A stretch of DNA of 64,000 nt. Origin: Sphingopyxis panaciterrae (GTDB taxonomy: Bacteria; Pseudomonadota; Alphaproteobacteria; Sphingomonadales; Sphingomonadaceae). The notes under the pieces are model-generated. The model was not told the origin of the DNA and did not search any database. It saw only the letters and a program-made list of their open reading frames with translations. Within the stretch, counting starts at the first letter, position 1, and every line of letters begins with the position of its first letter. This document shows positions 1 through 9,334 of this stretch, piece after piece. Location: the NCBI RefSeq assembly GCF_011762125.1, contig NZ_JAASQN010000004.1, positions 372,001 through 436,000 on the forward strand, read 5' to 3'. The position numbers and the translations under genes are program-made.

Positions 1-637
1 CATAATCGAGCCGGAAGGCACCATTGTGCAGGAAGTCGTCGCCGATGAACATATCCTCGGGCGACGCCTGCGAGGTCACGGCTTTTAACGCCGGATGCGG
101 ATTCACCGTCGCCACGGCGGCGGTCCAGCCGCCATAGGACACGCCGAACACCCCGACCTTGCCATTATTGTCGGGCAAGTTCGTTACCAGCCAATCGATG
201 GTGTCATACGTGTCGGTAGCTTCGTCGATGCCGTCCGCCGTTTTCTTGAGCGGACGCAGGTTCACAAACTCGCCTTCAGAGTCGAATCGGCCACGAATGT
301 CCTGAAAGACGAAGATAAACTTGTCCTCGGCCAGTTCTCCATAGCCTCCGGTCTTGCCGAGGCCGCTGTCGATGCGACCCCTCGTGAAACCATAAGGCGA
401 CCGCGTCATAAGAATGGGGAGTTTGCCGATGTGGCCTTTGGGGCGCCAGACCTGTGCGTGCAGACGGATGCCATCGCGCATCGGAATCATCACGTCCTGC
501 GCTTCGTACCCCGAGAGGCTTACTGCGGCGGCAACCGGCTGGCTTGCCGCCGGCTGAACCATTGCCGGCGCTCCGGCAAGGACGCCGAGCAGCAGCGCAG
601 ACAATGCGAAACCGTACCGGATCAAGCCTCTGCGCAT
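1..637 (-). CDS. CocE/NonD-type (X-Pro dipeptidyl-peptidase family) hydrolase, 5' part only
   Basis: The minus-strand frame is open from an ATG at 637 to the window edge, giving about 212 N-terminal residues. A purine-rich ribosome site (AAAGGTGGGGG) lies upstream of the ATG. Residues 1-40 look like a signal peptide with a hydrophobic, Ala/Leu-rich core, so the enzyme is probably exported. The next part carries family features: a DVMIPMRDGIRLHAQVW strand, a DIRGRF..SEG segment, and GVSYGGW, whose Ser would be the alpha/beta-hydrolase nucleophile. Members of this family hydrolyse esters or N-terminal dipeptides and amides; the substrate cannot be told from the sequence. The C-terminal half lies outside the window. 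Confidence 0.85.
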   Translation of the reverse strand, partial: MRRGLIRYGFALSALLLGVLAGAPAMVQPAASQPVAAAVSLSGYEAQDVMIPMRDGIRLHAQVWRPKGHIGKLPILMTRSPYGFTRGRIDSGLGKTGGYGELAEDKFIFVFQDIRGRFDSEGEFVNLRPLKKTADGIDEATDTYDTIDWLVTNLPDNNGKVGVFGVSYGGWTAAVATVNPHPALKAVTSQASPEDMFIGDDFLHNGAFRLDY

Positions 638-922
638 AACCGTGAATCCCCCACCTTTAATCATGCAGCGCCTCAGCGACGCGCGCTCGTCGATACACCC
701 GCGATCGCGGCCGAGCCGCGTTGGTTTTGGCGACAGTCTGGCTTGGCCGTCAGCGCCGTTCCGCTTTTCGACCACAATCGGCGAGAGCGGACGTAGCGTA
801 GCCAAATATTTTCGACTTCCAAGACCTCACCCGAACGTAGCGGCGACATACGTCACCAAAATGTTTGCACCTATTGCTACAGGATCAAAGCAAGGAAAGC
901 CAAAACGATCAGCGATGTCCAG

Positions 923-1914
923 ATGGGCGGCTTCAACGGCAACGCCGCGGGCGCACTCACCGGTACCAACAGCGCCGCACAGCTGGCGCTCGCAGGTCGG
1001 CGCGGCCAAGTCGGTCCGCGCCGCACGCATCGGCGCACTCCACCAACGGACGGAAGCCGAGAAATACTCGGCGACCTTGCCGACGATCGAGACCGGCCTG
1101 ACCTACAAGGTCACCGACGACCATACGCTTTGTGCAACGTACAAGCATGGCGAGAAGCCGGGCATTTCGCAGATCGTGGGGGCGACGGTACTCGGCGGCA
1201 AGTGGGTACCGCCGAAACTGAGAAGACCGACGCCTATGAACTCGGCTTCCGTTCGCTCCTCTTCGACAACACATTGTCGCTGAGCGCGACCGGCTTCTGG
1301 CAGGATATCGAAAATTATATCCAGCCGAGCTTCGTCTTTGACGAGGTGCAGACAGCGCTCAACAACAACGGCCTGCCCGTCTATCTTTCGGCGCTCGGCA
1401 ACGTGCCGAAGGTTCGCTCAAAGGGCGTCGAACTCGACGTCGCCTATTTCGGCATTCCTTATACGACGCTGCGTTTTGCGGGCGCCTATACCGATGCGCG
1501 CTATCGCAGCTTCCCGCGCGCCGCGAACCCCGGAGAACTCGGCGCAGCAATCCGGCGGGCGCCTATTATGACGCCGGCGGCGAGACGCTGGCGGGCGCGC
1601 CAAAATGGAGCGGGAACCTGTTCGGCGACTTCTCCTACCCGCTCGAAAGCGGGCACGTCATCCACGCCAATCTCAATTATAATTTCCAGAGCGGCTATTA
1701 TCCCGACACGACGCTGTCGCGGTACACCAGGACCGATTTCCGGGGCGTGACCGACCTGTCGCTCGGCTTCACCTTCCCGAACAACCGCTTCGACGTCAGT
1801 CTCGTCGCGAAGAATGCCTTCAACGTCGATACCGGCCTCAAGCCAAGCTGGAACCAGTATAAACCCGGCATTCCGCGCTGGTTTGGCGTTATCGTCCGCG
1901 CCGCCATCGATTGA
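923..1914 (+). pseudogene. TonB-dependent receptor remnant, C-terminal barrel, frameshifted
   Basis: Three reading frames must be joined to recover a receptor-like barrel. An early piece near 1060-1210 reads TGLTYKVTDDHTL and continues to about GGKWVP. A second piece (about 1215-1560) contains TDAYELGFRSLLFDNTLSLS and GFWQDIENYIQPSF. A third runs from about 1561 to the stop at 1914 and contains NLNYNFQSGYYPDT and the closing KPGIPRWFGVIVRAAID. The plug domain, TonB box and signal peptide are absent, and no start codon fits. It is either a decayed receptor or a region with several indel errors. Homology is clear from the alternating barrel strands; substrate is unknown. Confidence 0.75.
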
Positions 1915-1940
1915 ACGGCGCGGGCGCGCTGATCGAATAG

Positions 1941-2985
1941 CAGGGAAAAGCCCCTGCGGCGCAGCCCGAACTGCTCGAGGCCCGCGTTACCGCGGAAAGC
2001 CGCTCGGGTGTCCGACGCCTGCGCATTCGCGATTTCCAGTATCTGAGCGACAGCGGCCGCGATTTCGGCGGCTATAATCTCGGCGCGGGATCGTGGGATA
2101 CCGAGGTCGCGGTGCTCGCAAGCGCGATCGCCGACGAGTTCGCCATTCAGGCAGCGGCACAGAAAATCGCGGTCGATCACATCGCGGTCGAATTCACGAG
2201 CTATCCCGACGATCCCACGATCGAAAAGGCCCGCAAGGTCGCCTATCCCCGCAACCTGACCTATGTTGCCTATATCGACTCCAAGGCGACAGACGCCCAG
2301 CTTGCCGCGCTCCGCACTTCGGTCGAAAAGACATCGCCCGTTCTCAATCTGATCAGCGCGGGCTATCCGATCCCGCACGGCGAGATCATACTCAAGCCCA
2401 GCCCGGCGACGCACAACGCCGACCTGCCGCCGGGTCTGCGCGATTTCCTTGTCGAGAAGCGCGCCGCGACAAACGCGCCGCCGCCAATCCGCCCAAGCCC
2501 TATGCGCTGCGCGCGGTGACGACGGTCGAACCCGCGACGGGCATCCGCACGACCCGCACCGGCGAGGGCAATTTCCAGATCGTCCATGACAGCCGCAAGG
2601 AATTCGGCGGCTATCGCCTCGCCCCGACGGTCGAGGAACATCAGGTCGGCGTGCTTGGCACCTGCCTCACGCATATCTTCGAGATTCAGGCGGCGACGAG
2701 CAGGTGGTACTCGACAGCCTCGAAGTGCGGGTCGAGGGCAAGCTCACGCCGCGGATCGGCGCCGGTACGACGCAGCCGCCGCGATATCAGGATCTCAAAT
2801 ATACGGTCCATATCGAAAGCCCGGCGAGCGCCGCCGAGATCGATGGCCTTCGCCAGGCGGTCGAGGCGACCTGCCCCGTCTATAATTTGCTCAAGGATGG
2901 TCAGGCCGTGAAGGGCAGCGTCGTCCGCGGCCGTTATTCGGAAGGCCGCCAAGCCGGCCGCGTGAGGCATAGGCCTGGCAAATAG
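1941..2985 (+). pseudogene. Double-domain OsmC-family protein, two frameshifts and no clear start
   Basis: Joining three frames gives one protein of about 350 residues with two tandem OsmC-like domains. Domain 1 (to about 2470) contains DFGGYNLGAGSWDTEVAVLA and a central helix; domain 2 contains GNFQIVHDSRKEFGGYRLAP and a VLGTCLTHIFEI helix whose Cys would match the peroxidatic Cys of OsmC/Ohr. The frame changes near 2475 and again near 2700. The first frame follows a TAG at 1938 with no ATG or plausible GTG start. OsmC/Ohr proteins reduce organic hydroperoxides, but many paralogues are uncharacterised. The neighbouring receptor remnant is also frameshifted, so local decay or local sequencing errors both fit. 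Confidence 0.75.
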
Positions 2986-2991
2986 TCGAGG

Positions 2992-3015
2992 CCGGACCCG
3001 CTTCCGCGGGTCCGG
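2992..3015. repeat. Perfect 10-bp stem hairpin after the OsmC-like gene
   Basis: CCGGACCCGC, loop TTCC, then GCGGGTCCGG form a perfect hairpin just after the OsmC stop at 2985. No T-run follows on either strand, so it is at best a weak intrinsic terminator. It could equally protect the 3' end of the transcript. Confidence 0.5.
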
Positions 3016-3157
3016 TCAACGACAGATCAGACCGCATCGCGGTCCCGTCTCCATCCCGCGCAAAGCTCCTCTTCTGCAGGGGCTAGAAATGCTCGCTTTA
3101 TTCTCTTCTGATTCAGTAGAGATTGTGCGTATCGCTGAACAACAGGAGGTGTCGACC

Positions 3158-3187
3158 ATGTCCCTTCCGACGGCAGAGCGGCCATGA
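3158..3187 (+). CDS. Nine-codon upstream ORF coupled to the CmcJ-like gene
   Basis: An ATG at 3158 has a strong AGGAGG eight bases upstream and encodes only MSLPTAERP. Its stop overlaps the next gene's start as ATGA at 3184-3187. The best ribosome site of the region therefore belongs to this short ORF, and the downstream start would be reached by translational coupling. It may be a leader peptide. Alternatively it is the true N-terminus of the next protein, separated by a one-base error. Confidence 0.3.
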   Translation: MSLPTAERP

Positions 3188-4023
3188 CGGCACTCGACCT
3201 TGCCCGTTCCAGAACGGTGACCGCGCCGCTCAACTTTCTCCGCCCGATGACCGAACGGCCGGTCGCCTATCAGTTCGAGCCGCCTCCCGGCATACCGCTG
3301 CAGTCGGGGACCTATGACGCCCATGATATGACCATCGAGGACGGCCGGCCGCTGGCGCATAGCCTGACCCTCGACAGGTCGGGCTTCGCGCTTTTCCACG
3401 GCCCCGCGCGCTTCACGGCGTTCGACGATGAAGCGGCGATCCGCCGGCACTATTATGCGGAGGTCGAAGAGCAGCTGCGCAAGGCCACCGATGCCGAGTT
3501 CGTGCTCAACTTCGATCACAATGTCCGCAATGCCGCGCGCGCCGACGCGGGTGAGGCCGGCATCAAGGCGCCGGTCATCCGTACCCATAATGATTTCACC
3601 CACCGGTCGGGCCGCGACCGCGCCCAGCGCGAGCTTGCCGCGCGCGGCTATAATCCGGCGCATTGGCTCGGTGGCCGCTTCGCAATCGTCAATCTGTGGC
3701 GCCCGATCGCGCGTCCGGTCTTGCGGCATCCGCTCGCTCTATGCGACGCGCGATCGCTCGCGCGCGGCGATCTGGTGGTCACCGATCTCGTGTACCGGGA
3801 CCGTGTCGGCGAAATCTACGCGATCGGTCACAGCGACGGCCAGCGCTGGTTCTATTTTCCGGAGCTTCGGCCCGACGAAGCGATCCTGATCAAAAGCTAT
3901 GATTCGGACGAAAGCGGCGTGGCGCGCTTTTCACCGCACAGCGCCTTCGATGATCCGACGATCCCCGACGATGCCCCCCCGCGCGAGAGTATCGAGACAC
4001 GCGCGCTGATATTCTACGGCTAG
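3184..4023 (+). CDS. CmcJ/NvfI-family oxidoreductase-like protein
   Basis: The 279-residue product resembles the CmcJ / 7-alpha-cephem-methoxylase P8-like family (the NvfI/AsaB group): an N-terminal LNFLRPMTERPVAYQFEPPP, a YDAHDMTIEDGR segment, a VIRTHNDFTHRSG..RA motif, an FAIVNLWRPIARPVLRHPLA core and a terminal RESIETRALIFY. No signal peptide is visible, so it is probably cytoplasmic. The family is linked to oxidation or methoxylation of diverse small molecules and the exact chemistry differs between members. It lies 272 bases before a DszA-family monooxygenase in the same direction and may be co-transcribed with it. The start is the ATG overlapping the nine-codon ORF; no good independent ribosome site is seen. 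Confidence 0.75.
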   Translation: MTALDLARSRTVTAPLNFLRPMTERPVAYQFEPPPGIPLQSGTYDAHDMTIEDGRPLAHSLTLDRSGFALFHGPARFTAFDDEAAIRRHYYAEVEEQLRKATDAEFVLNFDHNVRNAARADAGEAGIKAPVIRTHNDFTHRSGRDRAQRELAARGYNPAHWLGGRFAIVNLWRPIARPVLRHPLALCDARSLARGDLVVTDLVYRDRVGEIYAIGHSDGQRWFYFPELRPDEAILIKSYDSDESGVARFSPHSAFDDPTIPDDAPPRESIETRALIFYG

Positions 4024-4070
4024 GCGATGACCATCGGCAGCGCCTTGGCCAAGGGACATCGGGCCTGACC

Positions 4071-4271
4071 ATGACCCAGGCCCCCTCACCCCTCGTGCTG
4101 CGCGACCTGTCGGCCTGCTTCGAATGCAGCGCCGCGGCGGGCGGCGCGGCCCCGCGCGCGATGCGCATACTTGTCGCCGAACGGGATCGCGATCCGTCCG
4201 AACCGCAGGGTCGTCCTGCCGGACCGCAAACATCGGGCGACCTGTTCGCGCTTGGCCGCTTCTGGCCATGA
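4071..4271 (+). CDS. Possible small ORF of unknown function
   Basis: A 66-codon frame fills part of the 272-base gap between the CmcJ-like and DszA-like genes. It has no ribosome site, no recognisable motif, and a composition typical of chance frames in GC-rich DNA. I see no other gene in the gap. It is listed only so that the gap is accounted for. Confidence 0.15.
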   Translation: MTQAPSPLVLRDLSACFECSAAAGGAAPRAMRILVAERDRDPSEPQGRPAGPQTSGDLFALGRFWP

Positions 4272-4295
4272 CAACCATCCTTCCCGGAGACTGAT

Positions 4296-5645
4296 TTGAC
4301 CCGCGAACGCCAGCTGCATCTGGGCGCCTTCATGCGCCCGATTTCGATCCACACCGGCGCCTGGCGCTATCCGGGCGCGGTGCCCGATGCCAATTTCAAC
4401 TTCCCGCTCATCCGCCATCTCGCGCAGCGGCTCGAGGCGGCGAAGTTCGACGCCTTTTTCATGGCGGACCATCTCGCGGTCCTCAACATGCCGGTCGATG
4501 CGCTGAAGCGCAGCCATACGGTCACCTCGCTCGAACCTTTCACCTTGCTGTCGGCGCTCGCCGGCGCGACCGACAGGATCGGCCTCGTCGCCACCGCCTC
4601 GACGACCTTCGACGAACCTTATCATATCGCCCGCCGCTTCGCTTCGCTCGACCATATCAGCGGCGGCCGCGCGGGCTGGAACATCGTCACCACCGCCAAT
4701 CCCGATGCCGCGCTCAACTTCGGCTATGACGACGAAATCGATCATGACGAACGCTACCGCAGGGCGCGCGAGTTCCACGACGTCGTGACCGGCCTGTGGG
4801 ACAGCTTTGCCGACGACGCCTTTCCGCGCGACACCGCCACCGGCCTCTATTTCGATCCGGCGAAAATGCATGTGCTGGCGCACAAGGGCGACTATCTGTC
4901 GGTGCGCGGCCCGCTCAACATCGCAAGGCCGATCCAAGGCTGGCCGGTGATCGTCCAGGCGGGCGCGTCGGAGGCAGGACGCGACCTCGCTGCCGCCACC
5001 GCGGAGGTTATCTTCGCCGCCGAATCCTCGATCGAGCGCTCGCGCGATTTCCACGCCGATATCCGGCAGCGCATGACCGGGTACGGACGCGATCCGGACC
5101 TGCTGCGCGTTCTGCCGGCCGCCTTCGTCGTGGTGGGCGACACCGTCGAGGAAGCGCAGGCGAAACGCGCCCATCTCGACAGCCTCGTCCATTATGACAG
5201 TGGCATTCATTCACTCTCGGGCATGCTTGGGCATGACGTCTCGGTCTACGACCCCGATGGGCCGCTTCCGGACATCCCCGAAACCAACGCCAGTCAGAGT
5301 TCGCGGGCGCGTATCGTCGAGGCCGCGAGCCGCGAGAAGCTGACCATTCGCGAACTCGCCGCGCGCGCAGGCAGCTACAGCGGCCTCGCCTTCGTCGGTA
5401 CGCCGAAGACGATTGCGGACGCAATGGAGGAATGGCTCGACACGCGCGCGTCCGACGGGTTCAATATCATGTTTCCCTATCTGCCGGCGGGCCTCGACGA
5501 TTTCGTCGACCGCGTCGTTCCCGAGCTTCAGCGGCGCGGTATCTTTCGGAAGGATTATGCGGGCGTGACGCTCCGCGATCATTTGGGGCTACCCCGTCCG
5601 GAGAATCGCTTCTTCGCACAGCGCCGCGACGAAGGCGCGGAATAA
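4296..5645 (+). CDS. NtaA/SnaA/DszA-family FMN-dependent monooxygenase
   Basis: This is a 449-residue class C flavin monooxygenase of the luciferase-like superfamily, close in length to DszA (453 residues). Family marks include the N-terminal GAFMRPISIHTGAWRYPGA, FDAFFMADHLA, a TASTTFDEPYHIARRFASLD segment, DHISGGRAGWNIVTT, GPLNIARPIQGWPVIVQAGA and a closing VPELQRRGIFR. Such enzymes use FMNH2 from a separate reductase and O2; known members oxidise dibenzothiophene sulfone, NTA, EDTA or dimethyl sulfide. The start is a TTG with GGAGA upstream; an in-frame ATG lies 12 codons later. It is convergent with the exporter operon, with a 20-base gap. Confidence 0.88.
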   Translation: MTRERQLHLGAFMRPISIHTGAWRYPGAVPDANFNFPLIRHLAQRLEAAKFDAFFMADHLAVLNMPVDALKRSHTVTSLEPFTLLSALAGATDRIGLVATASTTFDEPYHIARRFASLDHISGGRAGWNIVTTANPDAALNFGYDDEIDHDERYRRAREFHDVVTGLWDSFADDAFPRDTATGLYFDPAKMHVLAHKGDYLSVRGPLNIARPIQGWPVIVQAGASEAGRDLAAATAEVIFAAESSIERSRDFHADIRQRMTGYGRDPDLLRVLPAAFVVVGDTVEEAQAKRAHLDSLVHYDSGIHSLSGMLGHDVSVYDPDGPLPDIPETNASQSSRARIVEAASREKLTIRELAARAGSYSGLAFVGTPKTIADAMEEWLDTRASDGFNIMFPYLPAGLDDFVDRVVPELQRRGIFRKDYAGVTLRDHLGLPRPENRFFAQRRDEGAE

Positions 5646-5665
5646 CAAGGCGCCGCAACGCCTAC

Positions 5666-7507
5666 CTAAGCGTTGATTGCACAGGCTGCGGACCCTTCGC
5701 GGCCTGCAGCCTCCTCATAACTGTCATGGAGAGCAGCATAGTGGCCGCGCTTCGCGATCAACGCGTCATGCGTCCCGATCTCGCGCACTTCGCCTTCTTC
5801 GATCACGGCGATGCGGTGCGCCGCCCGTATCGTCTCCAGCCGGTGCGCGATGACGAGCGTGGTGCGCCCTTCGCTCAGCACCCGAAACGCTTGCTGGATG
5901 CGCCGCTCGGTGCTGACATCGATCGCCGAAGTCGCCTCATCGAGAACGAGTACGGACGGGTTCGCAAGATAGGCGCGGACAAGGCAGACGAGCTGGCGCT
6001 GCCCCTGGCTCAGCTGTCCACCGAGCGGTCCGACCTGGGTATCGTAGCCGTGCGGAAGCGATTGCAGGACGTCGTGCGCCCCGATCCGTGTCGCCGCCGC
6101 GATCAGTTCGGCGTCGCTGGCGCCCGGTTTGGCGAGGCGCAGATTGTCGAGCACCGTTCCGCCGAACAGCACATTGTCCTGGAGCACCACGCCGATATGG
6201 CTGCGCAGACTCTGTTCGGAAATCGTCCTAATATCGCACCCATCGAGCAACACCGCGCCCGCATCGACATCGTAGAAGCGCGTCAGCAACTGGACGAGCG
6301 TGCTTTTCCCATGACCGGTCGGCCCGACGATCGCGAGCAGTTCGCCCGGCGCGATAATGAGGTCGAGGTTCCGGATGACCGGGCGGCCCGGAAGATAACC
6401 GAAATGGACGCCGCGAAATTCGATCGCGCCCTCGACCGCCGGCAAGGTGACCGCGCCGTCGGCATCGACGATCTCGGGCGCGGTATCGAGAAGCAGGAAG
6501 ATGCGCTGGGCGCAGGCGGTGCCATTGGCGAAGCGCTCGAAAAGATCGCTGAATTCCTGAAGCGGCGCGAGAAAGAGAAAGACGAAGAACAGGCTCTGCG
6601 TGAGCTCACCGAGGCTGAGCGTACCGAGCGCCACGCCGCGGCCGCCGATGATCAGCGTCAGCGCGAGCCCGGTGGTGGCGAGCAGCCCCGTGAAGGGCGC
6701 GAACCATCCGGAGCGCAAGTTACCCGAAATGAGCGAGCGGTTGAAGTCCTCGAGGAGCCCGCGATATTTGACGAGATTTTCCTTGTCGCGCCCCGACTGC
6801 TTGATCAGCCGCACCCCCGCGACCGTCTCGACCAGATGCGCCGTGAAGCGGCTGCGGTTTTCGGCGACGCGCGCCCAGCTGCGCTGCGATACGCGCTTGA
6901 ACGCGAGGCTTGCGGCGATCAGGGCGACGACGACCAGCGCCAGCCCGGCGAGCAGGATCGGCGCGATGAGCCAAAGCAGAAACGCCGACAAAAGCAGGCG
7001 CAGGATCGCCGAGAGAAATTCGGGCGGCCCCTGGATCAGCAGCGGTTCGAGCGTGTCGACATCGCGGTCGGCACGCGCGATGATCCGTCCCGCCTTCGTC
7101 CGGTCGAAATATCCGACGCTAAGCGTCTGGACGTGCGCGAACACCCGCGCGCGCAGGTCGTTGAGCACGCGAATGGCCGCAATTCCCGCGTGATATTGCG
7201 ACAAACCGCCCAGACCGAAGCGCAGCGCCCAGCTCGCGGCGAGGCCGAGGCATGCCCATGCGATCAGCGACGCGTCGACCGCGCCCTGGCGCAGGCCATG
7301 GTCGATGACGAGGCCGATGAGCAGCGGGCGCGCGAAGATGGCGAGCACCTGCATCAGCTCGATCCCGATCACCGCGGCGATCTGCCGCCGCACCGGGGCG
7401 ACCAACGGCAGGAGGCGGCTCGCGACGCTCTGGCCGAGCTTGCGCTGCGAGAATTTCTCTTCGATCTCGATGTCGGACAGCGCGCTGTCGCCGCGAAATG
7501 CGTTCAT
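5666..7507 (-). CDS. ABC exporter half-transporter, subunit with the canonical catalytic Glu
   Basis: This 613-residue half-transporter has an N-terminal six-helix membrane domain (about residues 40-330) and a C-terminal ATPase domain. The ATPase has Walker A GPTGHGKST (395-403), Walker B VLVLDEATS with catalytic Glu524, H-loop His555 in IAHRLETI, and an altered signature LSQGQ (499-503) in place of LSGGQ. It follows the partner subunit by 4 bases. The motif pattern complements the partner's, as expected for a heterodimeric exporter with one strong and one degenerate ATP site. It is the last gene of the sulfur operon that begins at 13714; export of a desulfurised or toxic product is a reasonable guess. 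Confidence 0.92.
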   Translation of the reverse strand: MNAFRGDSALSDIEIEEKFSQRKLGQSVASRLLPLVAPVRRQIAAVIGIELMQVLAIFARPLLIGLVIDHGLRQGAVDASLIAWACLGLAASWALRFGLGGLSQYHAGIAAIRVLNDLRARVFAHVQTLSVGYFDRTKAGRIIARADRDVDTLEPLLIQGPPEFLSAILRLLLSAFLLWLIAPILLAGLALVVVALIAASLAFKRVSQRSWARVAENRSRFTAHLVETVAGVRLIKQSGRDKENLVKYRGLLEDFNRSLISGNLRSGWFAPFTGLLATTGLALTLIIGGRGVALGTLSLGELTQSLFFVFLFLAPLQEFSDLFERFANGTACAQRIFLLLDTAPEIVDADGAVTLPAVEGAIEFRGVHFGYLPGRPVIRNLDLIIAPGELLAIVGPTGHGKSTLVQLLTRFYDVDAGAVLLDGCDIRTISEQSLRSHIGVVLQDNVLFGGTVLDNLRLAKPGASDAELIAAATRIGAHDVLQSLPHGYDTQVGPLGGQLSQGQRQLVCLVRAYLANPSVLVLDEATSAIDVSTERRIQQAFRVLSEGRTTLVIAHRLETIRAAHRIAVIEEGEVREIGTHDALIAKRGHYAALHDSYEEAAGREGSAACAINA

Positions 7508-7511
7508 CGCG

Positions 7512-9314
7512 TCACAGTCCCATCAGCGCGCGATAGGCCGCGCTCGCTTCGGCCAGCCGCTCGTGCGGGCCTTCGGCAACGATGCGGCCACCCGACAGGA
7601 GGACGACGCGATCGGCGATCCGCACGGTCGAAAGCCGGCTCGCGACGATCAGCATCGTGATCGGGCGCCCGCCGTCCCTTCGCAGACCGCGGATAGTATC
7701 GATCGCGCGGCGTTCGGTCCGCGCATCGAGCGCGCTGGTGGCGTCGTCGAGCACCAGTATATCCGCATCGGCAAGCAGCGCCCGCGCGAGACAGACGCGC
7801 TGGCGCTGCCCGCCCGACAGCGTCGCACCGCGGTCGCCGACGCGCGTATCGAGCCCGTCGGCTAGCCGCGCCAGAAGCTCGCCGGCGGCCGCCTTCTCAA
7901 GCGCCGCCTCCAGCTCTGCATCGCTCGCTTCGGGCGCGCAGAGCCGAAGGTTCGCCGCCAGCGTATCCGAAAACAGAAAGCTCTCTTGCGGCAGGACATG
8001 CACGCGGCGGCGCAGGTCGGCGAGATCCGTATCGCGGACATCGTGCCATCCCGCCGCGGCCGATCCGATTTCGACCGCGCCGGCATCGACCTCGACCAGC
8101 CGCGGCAGGAGTGCGGTGAGGATGCTCTTGCCCGACCCCGTCGCCCCGACCAGCGCGACGATCTCGCCCGGCGCGACCGAAAGGTCGAGATTGTGGAGCA
8201 CCGCAGCGCCATCGCCGAGCGGCGACGCCGACACATGCGACAGGCGAAGGCCGAGCGGCCCCGCCGGCAGGCGCCGGTCGCCCGAATGGATCACGGGCTC
8301 GGCATCGAGCACGTCCCAGATGCGCGCGGCCGAAGCGCGGGCGTCGGCGATCACCTGCAAAAGACGCCCGATCCCCTCGATCCGGAGCACGAGATTGTTG
8401 ACCACGAGCAGCGCGGCGACCAGTGCGCCGAGCCCGATCATATCGTGCGCGACCATCCACGCGCCGAAGCCCAGCACCCAGGCATGCGAGAGGGCAATGA
8501 TGGCCTGCGGCAGCGGAACGCTCCGCGATGCGTGGCGGATCGCGGCGCGTGCCTCGGCGCGAAACAGGTCGACATGGCGGCGGAACCGCTCGGCGCGCGC
8601 CGGGCCCAGCGAGAAGGCCTTGATCACCCGGACGCCGTTGACGCCTTCGGAGAGATCCTGCGTCACCGCATCATAGGCATCGCCGATCCGCCGGTCGAGC
8701 GCGACCAATGTGTCGGCCTCCGACCAGAGTTTCGCGATGCCGGCGATCAGCAGGACAAGCGGCACCAGCGCGAGCCAGGGCGAATAGAAGAACAGCAGCC
8801 CCAGCGAGATGAGCACGATCAGCCCGGTCTCGAAAATCTGCCGCCAGAAGTTGATCAGCGCGTCGCGCACCTTGTCGGCATCGCGCGTCATGCGCGTCAC
8901 CATCTCGCCGACGCCGTGCCGCCAATGATAGGCCAGATCGAGCCGCTGAATCTGGACCAGAATGCGCTGACGCAAGGTCGTGAGCAGTTCCTGCCCGATC
9001 GCGAGCGAGAGCAGCCCCGCGCCATATTGCACGGCGCTGCGCGCGAGCGCGAGGCCGATGAGCAGCGCGCCCCAGAACCAGGCGCGGTCATAATCGAGCG
9101 CCCCGCCCGAACCGACGGCGACGAGCGTCCCGTGCTGCGCTTCCTGTACCGCATGACCGAGCAGCACCTGCTGCGCGACGAGCGCGATATTGACCGCCGC
9201 GAGCAGGATCGCGGTCAGCAAGAAGCGTCCGGGCATCTCGCCATAAATGGCGAGACAGCGCAGCAACGGGCTACGCCGAAGGAACGCGCTTGCAGGCCTG
9301 CCCCCCGCTGCCAT
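7512..9314 (-). CDS. ABC exporter half-transporter, subunit with the degenerate ATP site
   Basis: The 600-residue protein has a membrane domain and a C-terminal ATPase. Walker A is GATGSGKSI (390-398), the signature is canonical LSGGQ (499-503), the catalytic Glu is replaced by Asp524 (LVLDDATS), and the H-loop His is replaced by Ser559 (VASRLSTV). Its own Walker A/B/H set is therefore impaired while its signature is intact, the opposite of the partner at 5666-7507. An ATG at 9314 is chosen because it lies 20 bases after the stop of the upstream gene; the longer open frame to 9530 would overlap that gene by about 200 bases. Function is inferred to be efflux as a heterodimer. Confidence 0.9.
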   Translation of the reverse strand: MAAGGRPASAFLRRSPLLRCLAIYGEMPGRFLLTAILLAAVNIALVAQQVLLGHAVQEAQHGTLVAVGSGGALDYDRAWFWGALLIGLALARSAVQYGAGLLSLAIGQELLTTLRQRILVQIQRLDLAYHWRHGVGEMVTRMTRDADKVRDALINFWRQIFETGLIVLISLGLLFFYSPWLALVPLVLLIAGIAKLWSEADTLVALDRRIGDAYDAVTQDLSEGVNGVRVIKAFSLGPARAERFRRHVDLFRAEARAAIRHASRSVPLPQAIIALSHAWVLGFGAWMVAHDMIGLGALVAALLVVNNLVLRIEGIGRLLQVIADARASAARIWDVLDAEPVIHSGDRRLPAGPLGLRLSHVSASPLGDGAAVLHNLDLSVAPGEIVALVGATGSGKSILTALLPRLVEVDAGAVEIGSAAAGWHDVRDTDLADLRRRVHVLPQESFLFSDTLAANLRLCAPEASDAELEAALEKAAAGELLARLADGLDTRVGDRGATLSGGQRQRVCLARALLADADILVLDDATSALDARTERRAIDTIRGLRRDGGRPITMLIVASRLSTVRIADRVVLLSGGRIVAEGPHERLAEASAAYRALMGL

Positions 9315-9334
9315 GCAAGCGCGCCCCGGTCCGC

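Noticed and set aside
2640..2720. TTGGCACCTGCC as a further -24/-12 promoter
   Set aside because: The -12 half does not match (no TTGC at the right spacing), and it lies inside the coding part of the OsmC-like gene.
3089..3117. GGGGCTAGAAATGCT as a sigma-54 promoter for the CmcJ-like unit
   Set aside because: Only the GG and GC pairs and the spacing match. The other positions are poor, so I did not list it as a feature.
5432..7660. A 742-codon plus-strand open frame
   Set aside because: It overlaps the end of the DszA-family gene and is antisense to an intact ABC exporter gene.
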